DNA of 6,150 nt from Acidobacteriota bacterium. Its GTDB lineage: Bacteria > Acidobacteriota > Terriglobia > Acidiferrales > UBA7541. The translations under genes were made by a program, and so were the position numbers. The stretch lies in contig QHYP01000329.1 in the NCBI GenBank assembly GCA_003224195.1, forward strand, positions 1 through 6,150, given 5' to 3'. The notes beneath the pieces are model-generated. The model saw only the letters and a program-made list of their open reading frames with translations, had not been told where the DNA came from and made no database searches. Numbering within the stretch: the first letter of the stretch is position 1; each line of letters opens with the position of its first letter. Of this stretch, positions 1 through 6,150 are shown in pieces.

Positions 1-212
1 ACCAGCTCCTTCAGGCCCGCATCTGGCCTTGAACTCGCAGAGGCGGCTTTTGCGGTTGGCGCTCAGCCCGACGACTTTGGTCAGGGCGTTCCGAGAGTTT
101 CTGTCGGGAGCGCGGCCAGTGCCTTCGCGTCTGTACAAACGGCTATGCGCCCCCAGTTGCAGTAGAACGTAGTAATCCTCCCCCGCCACTTCGTAGTAGA
201 ATCCATCTCCTG

Positions 213-240
213 TTGACCGCTATGCGGTCACACATAAGAT
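213..240 (+). promoter_or_regulatory. candidate sigma70-type promoter upstream of the large gene
   Basis: TTGACC at 213-218 matches the -35 consensus at 5 of 6 bases. TAAGAT at 235-240 matches the -10 consensus at 4 of 6, and the spacer is 16 bp. Transcription would begin near 247, leaving a leader of about 215 nt before the ATG at 462. Such matches arise by chance and acidobacterial promoters are poorly characterised, so this is only a candidate. It is the best match I noticed in the upstream region, and its interest is the palindrome lying across it. Confidence 0.28.
214..230. promoter_or_regulatory. perfect hyphenated palindrome, operator-like
   Basis: TGACCGC and GCGGTCA form perfect 7-bp inverted arms around a 3-base centre (TAT). 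The dyad covers the -35 hexamer and part of the spacer of the candidate promoter, which is where a dimeric repressor would block polymerase. It could instead form a small RNA hairpin or be chance. The palindrome itself is certain; the regulatory role is inference. Confidence 0.35.
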
Positions 241-461
241 CGATCGGTAGGGTGGGGTTCTTCAGTGCGCGTACAACTGCCATTACTCCGGTGTCATCCC
301 AGTTGCATGGCTTCGCCGGAGAATCCTCCCAGTGCCGTTCCAACTTATCGGAGCAAGTCTCCCAGAAACGGCTGGCTTGCGCCTTCGGGTCGAGGCGTCC
401 AGGCGATATTTGGCTCAAATTGTTGGAATGGCACTAATCCAGAGCGGGGTGGTCCATTTTC

Positions 462-3400
462 ATGAACCTTTCTTCCGCAACTCCATTCACTCGTCGTGTA
501 TCCCTGCGCGCCTTGGTTCTTGGCACGGCCGCCAGCCTGCTGCTTCTTTCTTCGTTTTTTGCGCTGCGCGCTATTGCCCAGGAGAAAGGCCCCGCGGCCT
601 CTCCCAAGCAGCCCGCCAAGCTGGCGCATCCCGCCCAGAGTGCACCTTCAGAGCAGCAATCCAAGAATAAGCTGACCACGGCTCTCCCTCAGCATGAAGG
701 CGCTGAACAATTAAGGAAGCGCGAAGAGTGGTTCTACAAGCAGCGCGCCGATCCCCGCGGGCACATCCCCGCTGGCGCGCGCTTGAAGGCTTTCCAGCAC
801 ATGCAGCGCATGATGGAAGCCGAAGGCAAGCTCGTTCGCCGGCCGGATGGCAGCTTCGCCGCTGTGGTCCCAGAGGCGGGCCCTGCCGTTGGCGGAACGT
901 GGTCTCCTCTCGGCCCCGCGCCCACAACGGGCGGCTTCTTCAGCCCCGTGTCGGGCCGGATCGAGGCCATCGCCGTGGACCCCAGCGACTCCACTGGGAA
1001 TACGGTTCTGGTCGGTGGCGCGCAAGGCGGCATCTGGCGCTCCACCGACGGCGGCACTACGTGGACTCCCACGGGAGACACAAACGCTTCCTTGGCCATG
1101 GGCTCCATCGCCTTCGCCCCTTCCAGCCCGACGACAGTTTATGCCGGGACCGGCGAGCAAGCCGACCTCGGCTTTGACATCTATTACGGCGCAGGCGTCC
1201 TCAAGTCCACCGACCATGGCGTGACCTGGACGCAGACCTGCACCGTGGCGAGTTCAACCTGCCCCTTCATCGGCCCCTTCACCAACACCCTGAACTTCGG
1301 CTTCTTCAATGACGGCGGCGCGCGCATCAGCTACATCGCCGTGAACCCCAGTAATCCACAGCTCGTCCTCGTCGGCGCCCAGATTCCGCTGTTTGGCAGC
1401 CAGAGTGAAAGGGCGGGTGGCATCTTTTGTTCCGACAACGGCGGCATTACCTGGACTGCTCTCCTCTCAGGAGAGGCAGGCTCCTTTGTCGGATTCGCAA
1501 GCTCCAGCGTCGCCTATGCCGCGCTCGGCCGCTCGCTCGGCACCGCCACCGGCGCCCCCAATCCCAATGGTATCTACAAGTCCACGAACGCCAACGGCTC
1601 CTCCTGCAGCGCGATCACCTTCAGCCCCGCGCTAGCCACCCAGCCGACAACATCCGCGATGGGTCGCATCGATCTCGGCATCGCCGCATCGGATACCACA
1701 GGCAACACGCTCTACGCCTCGGTTGCAAATGGAGGCACAAATCCATCGACTGGTCGTCCAGATGGCTCAAGACACAATCTCGGCGTCTTTGTCACAAGCA
1801 ATGGCGGCTCGACCTGGACACAGACCGGCGCGCCGGACATTTGCCAACGCCAGTGCTGGTACGACAACGTCGTTAAAGTAGATCCCAGCAAGAAAGATAT
1901 CGTCTTTCTCGGCGGAGGCGCGGTGACGAGTTCAACCGCCTTCGAGTGGGTGATGCGTTCCACCAACGGTACGATTGGCGGCACGTTTTCTCCCGCCATC
2001 CCAACGCCTTTGAACCCTGGAGATCCAACTCTGCCGCATGTGGACCAGCACGCCATGGCCTTTGTTAAGCTCCCCACCAACAAAGTGCGGCTTTACCTCG
2101 GCAACGATGGCGGCCTCTGGCGCACTGATGATGCCGAAGCCCCCACGGTGTCATGGCAGAACTTGAACCAGTCCAGCCCGGCCGCCAGCGGGCTCGCCCT
2201 CACGCAGTTCTATCCGAACGTATCCGTAAATCCCTCGAACCAGAATATTGCCTATGGCGGCGCTCAGGACAATGGCAGCCAGGTACTCCAGAGGGATGTC
2301 AACGGCTTAAACTGGACGAACACCGTATGCGGCGACGGCGGCCAGACCGCCATCGATTTTCAAGTTCCCACCACGGTCTATGTGGATTGCCAGGGCATTA
2401 GACTCTTTATATCGACCACGGGCGGCACGGATCCTACGTCTTATGCTCGCATCGGGAACGGAATCAAGCCGATTGCCACCGACCCTTCGACGGCGGGCCG
2501 CGTTTACTTCGGCACTGACCACGTCTATCAGAGTTCCGACAACGGCACCAACTTCACCGCAATTTCAGGCGCCTTAGCGGCAACGTTCAATACCTCGAAT
2601 GGCCCTGTGCACTTCGCCCTAACCGCTCTTGCGGTTTCCCCGCTCACGCCCAGCAATACTTCTGTGGTCTATGCCGGAGCCGAAGACGGCGAGGTCTTTG
2701 TCGCCACAAACGTAGCCACAGGTACGGCCACATTCAATCGCGTCGGTGGCCAGAGCAATTTACCTGGGCGGAATGTAACTGCGCTGACCGTGGATCCGTC
2801 GGACCCGACCGGCATGACGGCCTACGCTACTTTCTCCGGCTTCGCCATCACTGGCTCGGACACTCTGGGCCACGTCTTCAAAACCACGAATGGCGGCACG
2901 TTATGGACCGATGTGAGCTGCTCAGTCGCAAATTGTGCGACGCCGAATCAGACCACCGACCTGCCGAACATTCCCGTGAACGACCTCGTGGTCGACCCCG
3001 ACGTTCCGGGAACAATTTACGCCGCCACCGACATAGGCGCCTTTCAGGGCACTTGCACTGTCGCTGGCTGCACGTGGAACACTCTCGGCTCGGCCCTCCC
3101 CAACGTCGCCGTGCTCTCTCTCAAGCTCCACGAGCCTTCCCGCACCCTCGTGGCAGGCACCCACGGTCGTGGCGCCTGGTCCCTGTCGGTACCCCTTACT
3201 GGCGGCTTCGTTGGCCCGCACGTCAGCTCCATTTCGCCCATCTCGATCACTGCTGGTGCCGCCTCGGCTGCCATCACTGTCAACGGAACCGCGTTCGCCC
3301 CCGGAGGCACACCGGGCGCGGTCAACTGGGACGGTTCTGCCACGGGGGTGACCACACAGGCCGGTGGCACGGATACCCAGCTCCAGGCCACCATCGCTGC

Positions 3401-4862
3401 CTCACTTCTCAGCTCGGGCGGCACGCACAGAATTACTGTCGTTGCCAACGCTCAGACCAGCAACTCGCTCATCTTCGGCGTGATTGCCGGTGCGCCGACG
3501 ATCTCGAGCGTCGTCCCAACCAGCGCCCCGGTGAATACAAATGGCCAAGCGATCACCGTCACCGGCACAAATTTCGCTTCCAACTCGCAAGTGATGATGA
3601 ATCCGGACTTCGCGGGAGGTCAAGGTACGACGGCTACCGGTCAGGTTGTGATTCCAACCACCTTCACGGACCCTCAGCACCTCTCGGCCACGATTCCGGC
3701 CAGCTTCATGGCCAATTTCGGCAGCACGAATTCCGTTGGGGTACACACTCCGCCCCCCGGCGGCGGCACGACGTTTACGAACCCGCTCGCGATCCCTCCA
3801 GTCACCTTGCCGACATTCACCGTCATCGCGCCCGCACCGGCCAACGACAATTTCGCCAACGCCATCAACGTCACCACGAATTCCTTTACCGACACCAAGG
3901 ACAGTTCCTCCGCTACCGTTGAGACCGGCGAGCCTGCGCTGCCGTGCATAGCTCCGCTCAACGGCAATCCGGCGCCAGGCAGATTCAATACCATCTGGTA
4001 TAAATTCCCCGCCCCGTCGAGCGGCACCATAGCGGTCAATACCATCGGCAGCAACTATGACACCACGCTCGCCGCTTGGACTGGGAGCGCGGTGAACAGT
4101 TTGACCGCCGTTCCAGGTGCTTGCAACGACGACATCGTCTCCATGGTGAACATCGTCTCCCAGATCGGTATCAATGCCACCGGCGGTACAACCTATTTCT
4201 TCCAGGTTGGTTCCTTTGGCACACTCGACACCAATCCCGTGGCTTTCGGCGGCAAGGCGGTCTTCAACTTCACGTTTACCCCGCCGCCCTTCACTTTGAC
4301 GGCTGTGACGCCCCCAGGACCGAGCCAAACCGTCACCGCTGGGAGCCCGGCGAGTTATACCATCGCCGTGGCCCCTACCGGCTCGTTCACCGGCACGGTC
4401 AACCTGACCTGCCCCACGATATCGCCGGCGACCTTGACGATCACCTGCTCCTTTAGCCCCGCGTCGGTGACCCTAGGCTCCGGTCAGAACGTAACCCTCA
4501 CCGTGTCAACCATCAAGCGGGGAGTTCTGCCTCCGACCGGATTCCGTTTACCCCGCAAACCGGTCTTCCGCACGGTCCCGCTCGTCATCCTCGCCATCTT
4601 GGTAGCGTTGCTCGCGGCGTTCGCCCTGTGCGGTTTTGGCATCCCGGATGACTTTGCGGGACGCACGCGCCGTCGGCGCTTGGCGTTCGCCCTGCCGCTC
4701 GCTGGGTTGGTCCTTTTCTTCGTCTTCCAGGCGGTCGGATGCGGCAGCGGTGGCGGTGGAGGCGGTGGCACGCCTGCAGGAACTTACACGATTACCGTCA
4801 CTGGTAATGGTGGCGGCTCGACACCGGTAATGGTGGCGGCTCGACCTCCAATGCCACTGTGA
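462..4862 (+). CDS. exported Asp-box/VPS10-like beta-propeller protein with IPT, PPC-like and Ig-like domains and C-terminal membrane hairpin
   Basis: A 1466-residue exported protein of unknown substrate. Residues 1-39 are a signal peptide (RR at 11-12, hydrophobic core 17-35, cleavage likely after AIA-39). Residues 40-80 are a Pro/Ala/Gln/Lys-rich linker. Residues 85-112 carry a WFYKQRADPRGHIPAGAR block. About 145-910 form a beta-propeller with Asp-box (BNR) motifs: STDGGTTW 194-201, STDHGVTW 249-256, SDNGGITW 324-331, SNGGSTW 446-452 and TTNGGTLW 808-815, plus degenerate ones. Other blocks I associate with this family are HVDQH 526-530, GNDGGLW 547-553, GGAQDNG 599-605 and THGRGAW 900-906. 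Two IPT/TIG domains follow (about 917-1008 and 1011-1122), then a PPC-like domain (1126-1272, starting PANDNFANAI) and an Ig-like domain (1275-1350). The membrane hairpin has TM1 1371-1393, an Arg-rich loop 1401-1406 and TM2 1407-1425, then Cys1427 and a Gly run. Close Cys pairs (260/267, 461/465, 820/825, 865/870) fit extracytoplasmic disulfides. GGGGTGG at 446-452, 9 nt before the ATG, is a weak ribosome binding site; the signal peptide directly after the ATG supports this start. The extreme C-terminus is frameshifted by a tandem duplication. The role could be adhesion, carbohydrate binding or hydrolysis; no catalytic residues can be assigned. Confidence 0.9.
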   Translation: MNLSSATPFTRRVSLRALVLGTAASLLLLSSFFALRAIAQEKGPAASPKQPAKLAHPAQSAPSEQQSKNKLTTALPQHEGAEQLRKREEWFYKQRADPRGHIPAGARLKAFQHMQRMMEAEGKLVRRPDGSFAAVVPEAGPAVGGTWSPLGPAPTTGGFFSPVSGRIEAIAVDPSDSTGNTVLVGGAQGGIWRSTDGGTTWTPTGDTNASLAMGSIAFAPSSPTTVYAGTGEQADLGFDIYYGAGVLKSTDHGVTWTQTCTVASSTCPFIGPFTNTLNFGFFNDGGARISYIAVNPSNPQLVLVGAQIPLFGSQSERAGGIFCSDNGGITWTALLSGEAGSFVGFASSSVAYAALGRSLGTATGAPNPNGIYKSTNANGSSCSAITFSPALATQPTTSAMGRIDLGIAASDTTGNTLYASVANGGTNPSTGRPDGSRHNLGVFVTSNGGSTWTQTGAPDICQRQCWYDNVVKVDPSKKDIVFLGGGAVTSSTAFEWVMRSTNGTIGGTFSPAIPTPLNPGDPTLPHVDQHAMAFVKLPTNKVRLYLGNDGGLWRTDDAEAPTVSWQNLNQSSPAASGLALTQFYPNVSVNPSNQNIAYGGAQDNGSQVLQRDVNGLNWTNTVCGDGGQTAIDFQVPTTVYVDCQGIRLFISTTGGTDPTSYARIGNGIKPIATDPSTAGRVYFGTDHVYQSSDNGTNFTAISGALAATFNTSNGPVHFALTALAVSPLTPSNTSVVYAGAEDGEVFVATNVATGTATFNRVGGQSNLPGRNVTALTVDPSDPTGMTAYATFSGFAITGSDTLGHVFKTTNGGTLWTDVSCSVANCATPNQTTDLPNIPVNDLVVDPDVPGTIYAATDIGAFQGTCTVAGCTWNTLGSALPNVAVLSLKLHEPSRTLVAGTHGRGAWSLSVPLTGGFVGPHVSSISPISITAGAASAAITVNGTAFAPGGTPGAVNWDGSATGVTTQAGGTDTQLQATIAASLLSSGGTHRITVVANAQTSNSLIFGVIAGAPTISSVVPTSAPVNTNGQAITVTGTNFASNSQVMMNPDFAGGQGTTATGQVVIPTTFTDPQHLSATIPASFMANFGSTNSVGVHTPPPGGGTTFTNPLAIPPVTLPTFTVIAPAPANDNFANAINVTTNSFTDTKDSSSATVETGEPALPCIAPLNGNPAPGRFNTIWYKFPAPSSGTIAVNTIGSNYDTTLAAWTGSAVNSLTAVPGACNDDIVSMVNIVSQIGINATGGTTYFFQVGSFGTLDTNPVAFGGKAVFNFTFTPPPFTLTAVTPPGPSQTVTAGSPASYTIAVAPTGSFTGTVNLTCPTISPATLTITCSFSPASVTLGSGQNVTLTVSTIKRGVLPPTGFRLPRKPVFRTVPLVILAILVALLAAFALCGFGIPDDFAGRTRRRRLAFALPLAGLVLFFVFQAVGCGSGGGGGGGTPAGTYTITVTGNGGGSTPVMVAARPPMPL
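4800..4845 (+). repeat. 23-bp tandem duplication that shifts the reading frame
   Basis: Two adjacent 23-bp units, 4800-4822 and 4823-4845, are identical at 22 of 23 bases (T at 4802, C at 4825). They share the 20-base core ggtaatggtggcggctcgac. Since 23 is not a multiple of 3, the second unit is read in a different frame and the protein ends at the TGA at 4860-4862 as ..GNGGGSTPVMVAARPPMPL. If the second unit is read in the frame of the first, it gives GNGGGSTSNATVTLIVN and stops at 4877-4879. That is a far better beta-strand ending and resembles the VTLTVST strand at 1344-1350. The unduplicated gene would encode 1464 residues. Confidence 0.9.
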
Positions 4863-4893
4863 CCCTTATTGTAAATTGACGACCCTAAGACGA

Positions 4894-4911
4894 GCGCCCG
4901 ATGAAGGGCGC
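4894..4911 (+). terminator. GC hairpin after the large gene, weak terminator candidate
   Basis: GCGCCC and GGGCGC form a perfect 6-bp GC-only stem around a 6-base loop (GATGAA). It starts 31 bases after the present stop at 4862 and 14 bases after the presumed original stop at 4879. No T tract follows, so it is not a canonical intrinsic terminator. It could help termination, protect the 3' end, or belong to the intergenic repeat. Confidence 0.35.
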
Positions 4912-4940
4912 GAGTCCCAACTCCTGTCGGGAAGCGCCGT

Positions 4941-5047
4941 CATCCTCGTGTAGCGGCGGGCTTCAGGCCGCCAGTTGCAATTCTCCACAGCTGAGCATCC
5001 GACGAGGATGCGAATCCCGAGCGACCGAAGGGAGCCGAGGGATCTCT
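4941..5047. repeat. block of interleaved inverted repeats
   Basis: CATCCTCGT (4941-4949) and ACGAGGATG (5002-5010) are perfect 9-bp inverted arms. Between them lies GGCGG/CCGCC (4955-4959 and 4968-4972) around GCTTCAGG. Overlapping the right arm is a second perfect stem, GCATCC/GGATGC (4995-5000 and 5006-5011, 5-base loop), which would compete with the long-range pairing. The block ends in a purine-rich run (cgaccgaagggagccgaggg, 5021-5040). The pairings are seen directly; membership of a dispersed repeat family is inference. Confidence 0.5.
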
Positions 5048-5105
5048 CTTTGCACTCCGCTTACTTCCAGCGCCCAGTCTCAACTACCAACCTCTAGACC
5101 TAAGT

Positions 5106-5203
5106 CCTTTGCAATGCGCAGTTCCGCGGAATCGCTCCGTAACCCCTTTAGAATGCGCAGTTCCAAAAACGGCGCCTGCAACTCCTTTAGAATGCGCAGT
5201 TAC
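5106..5203. repeat. three direct repeats with exact 39-bp period
   Basis: A 20-bp motif occurs at 5106-5125, 5145-5164 and 5184-5203, so the starts are exactly 39 bp apart both times. Unit 2 is cctttagaatgcgcagttcc. Unit 1 differs from it at 2 bases and unit 3 at 1. The 19-bp stretches between motifs are largely unlike one another. The four bases from 5 to 2 before each motif also agree in type (YAAS: taag, taac, caac). Each motif contains the palindrome TGCGCA. Around unit 3 the flanks are nearly inverted (GCAACT 5178-5183 and AGTTAC 5198-5203). It lies 43-142 bp past the stop of the minus-strand gene. Confidence 0.85.
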
Positions 5204-5230
5204 AAAAAAAGGTGGGGGTGGGGGAGGTAC
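5204..5230. other. A7 tract plus G-rich run (T7 and C-rich on the minus strand)
   Basis: Seven A (5204-5210) are followed by G runs of 2, 5, 5 and 2 (5211-5212, 5214-5218, 5220-5224, 5226-5227) separated by single T, T and A. The plus strand could fold as a two-tetrad G-quadruplex. On the minus strand this is a C-rich stretch followed by T7, beginning 15 bases after the stop of the PLP enzyme gene. No GC hairpin precedes the T run, so it is not a canonical terminator, although its place suggests a 3'-end role. Confidence 0.45.
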
Positions 5231-5245
5231 TTTTCCACAGGCTTG

Positions 5246-6150
5246 TCAGAACGGCAGCGTGGAAAGGTCTACGTTTCCTCCGGAGAGGATTACACCAACT
5301 CTGGGCGCACTCCCGTCCGATCGCCGCGGCAATTCCAATTTCCCAACGCCGCCCGGTCGGAGCAGCGGGGCCACAGCAACCGCGGAGGATGGCTCGATGA
5401 TGATTTTCATGCGTTCCCAGACCGTTCGCATCGCCGCGACGATCTCTTCTTCAGAAACGAGCAGGATTCCATCGGCGGTATTGCGCAGGATTGCGAACGT
5501 CCGCGGCGCCAGCGACGCGCGCAGGCCGTCGGCAATCGTGTCGCTCTGCTCGAGCGTTTGCAGCGTGCCCCTAGCCAGCGAGCGATACGCGTCGTCAGCG
5601 CGCTCCGGCTCGCAGCCGAAAATGCGTATTCCCGCGAGCAAGCCCTTCGCCGCAAGCGCCGTTCCGCTCAACAGTCCGCCACCGCTGACCGGGGCGAGGA
5701 CCGCGTCGAGGTCTGGGACGTCTTCCAGCAGCTCCTTGGCTGCCGTGGCTTGGCCGGCGATGATCCGGTCGTCGTCAAAGGGATGGATCATGACCGCGCC
5801 GGTTTCGCGCAAGATTTTCTCGGCGGCCTCCTGGCGCGCCGAAACGCGCGGCTCGCAGAAGGTGATCTTCCCTCCGTATCCTTCTACCGCGCGGCATTTC
5901 ACGGCGGGCGCGTTCTTGGGCATGACGATCCACGCCGGTATACCGCGCCAGCGCGCCGCGCAGGCCAGCGCCGCCGCGTGGTTGCCGCTCGAATGGGTGA
6001 CCACCCCGCGCGCGGCCTCTTCTTCGCTCAGCGAGAACACCGCGTTCGTCGCGCCGCGAATCTTGAACGATCCGGTCTTCTGGAAATTGTCGCACTTGAA
6101 GAAGAGCCGCGCCCCCGCCATCGCGTCAAGCGAGGTGGAGGTAAGCACTG
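5246..6150 (-). CDS. PLP-dependent serine/threonine dehydratase or serine racemase family enzyme, 5' end outside window
   Basis: A fold-type II PLP enzyme. Family members deaminate L-threonine or L-serine to the 2-oxoacid and ammonia, or racemise serine, in the cytoplasm. About 300 residues are visible, numbered here from the Val codon GTG at 6146-6148. The PLP Schiff-base lysine is K29 in GSFKIRGA. SSGNH 53-57 is the substrate-carboxylate loop. SGGGL 155-159 is the phosphate-binding glycine loop (Ser where many relatives have a fourth Gly). EPERADD 180-186 keeps the E-x3-A-x-D pattern that binds a divalent cation in serine racemases. IADGLRASL, EPSSAVAVAPLL and SGGN (289-292, near the pyridine nitrogen) complete the family pattern. 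The protein ends at SGGNVDLSTLPF with no ACT regulatory domain, unlike the long biosynthetic IlvA. This points to the short catabolic or racemase type. The GTG is probably not the start: it fits the internal Val of a TPVLTS-like segment, and the two bases beyond it (CA) allow a Pro codon before it. Some 15-30 residues are likely missing. Dehydratase and racemase cannot be told apart from sequence alone. Confidence 0.9.
   Translation of the reverse strand, partial: VLTSTSLDAMAGARLFFKCDNFQKTGSFKIRGATNAVFSLSEEEAARGVVTHSSGNHAAALACAARWRGIPAWIVMPKNAPAVKCRAVEGYGGKITFCEPRVSARQEAAEKILRETGAVMIHPFDDDRIIAGQATAAKELLEDVPDLDAVLAPVSGGGLLSGTALAAKGLLAGIRIFGCEPERADDAYRSLARGTLQTLEQSDTIADGLRASLAPRTFAILRNTADGILLVSEEEIVAAMRTVWERMKIIIEPSSAVAVAPLLRPGGVGKLELPRRSDGSAPRVGVILSGGNVDLSTLPF

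Larger units (their letters stand above)
1..418 (-). pseudogene. possible frameshifted gene remnant, function unknown
   Basis: I do not recognise this and am unsure it is coding. Read on the minus strand, one frame is open from just after a stop at 434-436 down to about 205. It is rich in Trp, Asp, Glu and Lys (for example FWETCSDKLERHWED and LPIDLMCDRIAVN). The frame one base away is open from 219 to the left edge without a stop and gives a plausible protein stretch (GFYYEVAGEDYYVLLQLG, then SRLYRREG). Removing one base near 206-210 would join them as ..DRIAVNRDGFYYEVAG.. The first part has no ATG at a sensible start (only TTG at 416-418). In the second part the only start I noted is a GTG at 187-189. 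Third-position GC in both parts is roughly 65-68 percent by hand count. It is divergent from the large gene at 462. It could be a decayed gene, a sequencing frameshift in a real gene, or chance open frames in GC-rich DNA. Confidence 0.25.
4863..5245. other. 383-bp convergent intergenic region, repeat-rich
   Basis: This lies between the ends of two convergent genes. I see no credible coding region in it. In order it holds the displaced original stop of the large gene (4877-4879), a GC hairpin, a block of short inverted repeats (about 4941-5047), a plain stretch (about 5048-5105), a three-copy direct repeat with 39-bp period, and an A7 plus G-rich tract. From memory the blocks resemble multicopy intergenic repeats of acidobacterial genomes. 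That has not been checked. Confidence 0.7.

Noticed and set aside
1..165. plus-strand open frame from the left edge to TAG at 163-165
   Set aside because: It is exactly antisense to the better-looking minus-strand frame, Ala-rich and without recognisable motifs. I cannot exclude that it is the 3' end of a gene from the left.
429..443. sigma54 promoter (TGGCAC at 429-434)
   Set aside because: The -24-like TGGCAC is present, but the bases at the -12 position (CAGAG) do not match TTGC. It is also only about 20-30 bases from the start codon.
2903..3922. 339-residue plus-strand open frame inside the large gene
   Set aside because: It is out of frame with the well-supported propeller protein. Its translation is Arg/His/Gln-rich low-quality sequence typical of a GC-rich shadow frame.
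3402..4328. 308-residue minus-strand open frame
   Set aside because: It is antisense to the IPT and PPC-like region of the large gene. The composition is dominated by Arg and Gly, with no recognisable domain.
5106..5203. CRISPR array
   Set aside because: Only three 20-bp motifs with 19-bp intervals, and the first copy is degenerate. Both repeat and spacer are shorter than is usual for CRISPR, and there are no cas genes in the window. The motif also lacks typical CRISPR repeat ends.
6146..6148. GTG as the true start of the PLP enzyme
   Set aside because: Starting here would remove the usual N-terminal segment before the FQKTGSFKIRGA region. The codon fits an internal Val of a TPVLTS-like motif, so the gene continues past the right edge.
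1..6150. tRNA, rRNA, transposase or known riboswitch
   Set aside because: Reading both strands I found no tRNA cloverleaf, conserved rRNA segment, transposase motif, terminal inverted repeats of an IS element, or recognisable riboswitch core.

Overview
The window looks like a chromosomal segment from a fairly GC-rich, Gram-negative, soil-type bacterium, most likely an acidobacterium. That assignment is an inference. It rests on the make-up of the large secreted beta-propeller protein (its signal peptide, the WFYxQR..P.G.IP.GAR N-terminal block, and a Cys-Gly-rich tail after a two-helix membrane segment) and on the style of the intergenic repeats. No marker gene or rRNA is present to prove it.

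Layout. Bases 1-461 hold no intact gene. They contain a possible frameshifted remnant on the minus strand, and a candidate promoter overlapping a perfect hyphenated palindrome. Bases 462-4862 (+) encode a 1466-residue exported multidomain protein: signal peptide, Asp-box/VPS10-like beta-propeller, two IPT/TIG Ig-like domains, a PPC-like beta-sandwich, an Ig-like domain, a two-helix membrane hairpin and a Gly-rich tail. Its last 15 or so residues are altered by a 23-bp tandem duplication that shifts the frame. Bases 4863-5245 are a repeat-rich convergent intergenic region. It has hairpins, three copies of a 20-bp motif at an exact 39-bp period, then an A7 tract and a G-rich run. Bases 5246-6150 (-) encode most of a PLP-dependent serine/threonine dehydratase or serine racemase family enzyme, whose first residues lie beyond the right edge.

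The two genes are convergent and show no functional link. One is a large cell-surface protein and the other a cytoplasmic amino-acid enzyme. I see no defence system, mobile element, CRISPR array or biosynthetic cluster. The points most worth following up are the frameshifting tandem duplication at the 3' end of the large gene and the 39-bp-period repeat array between the genes.
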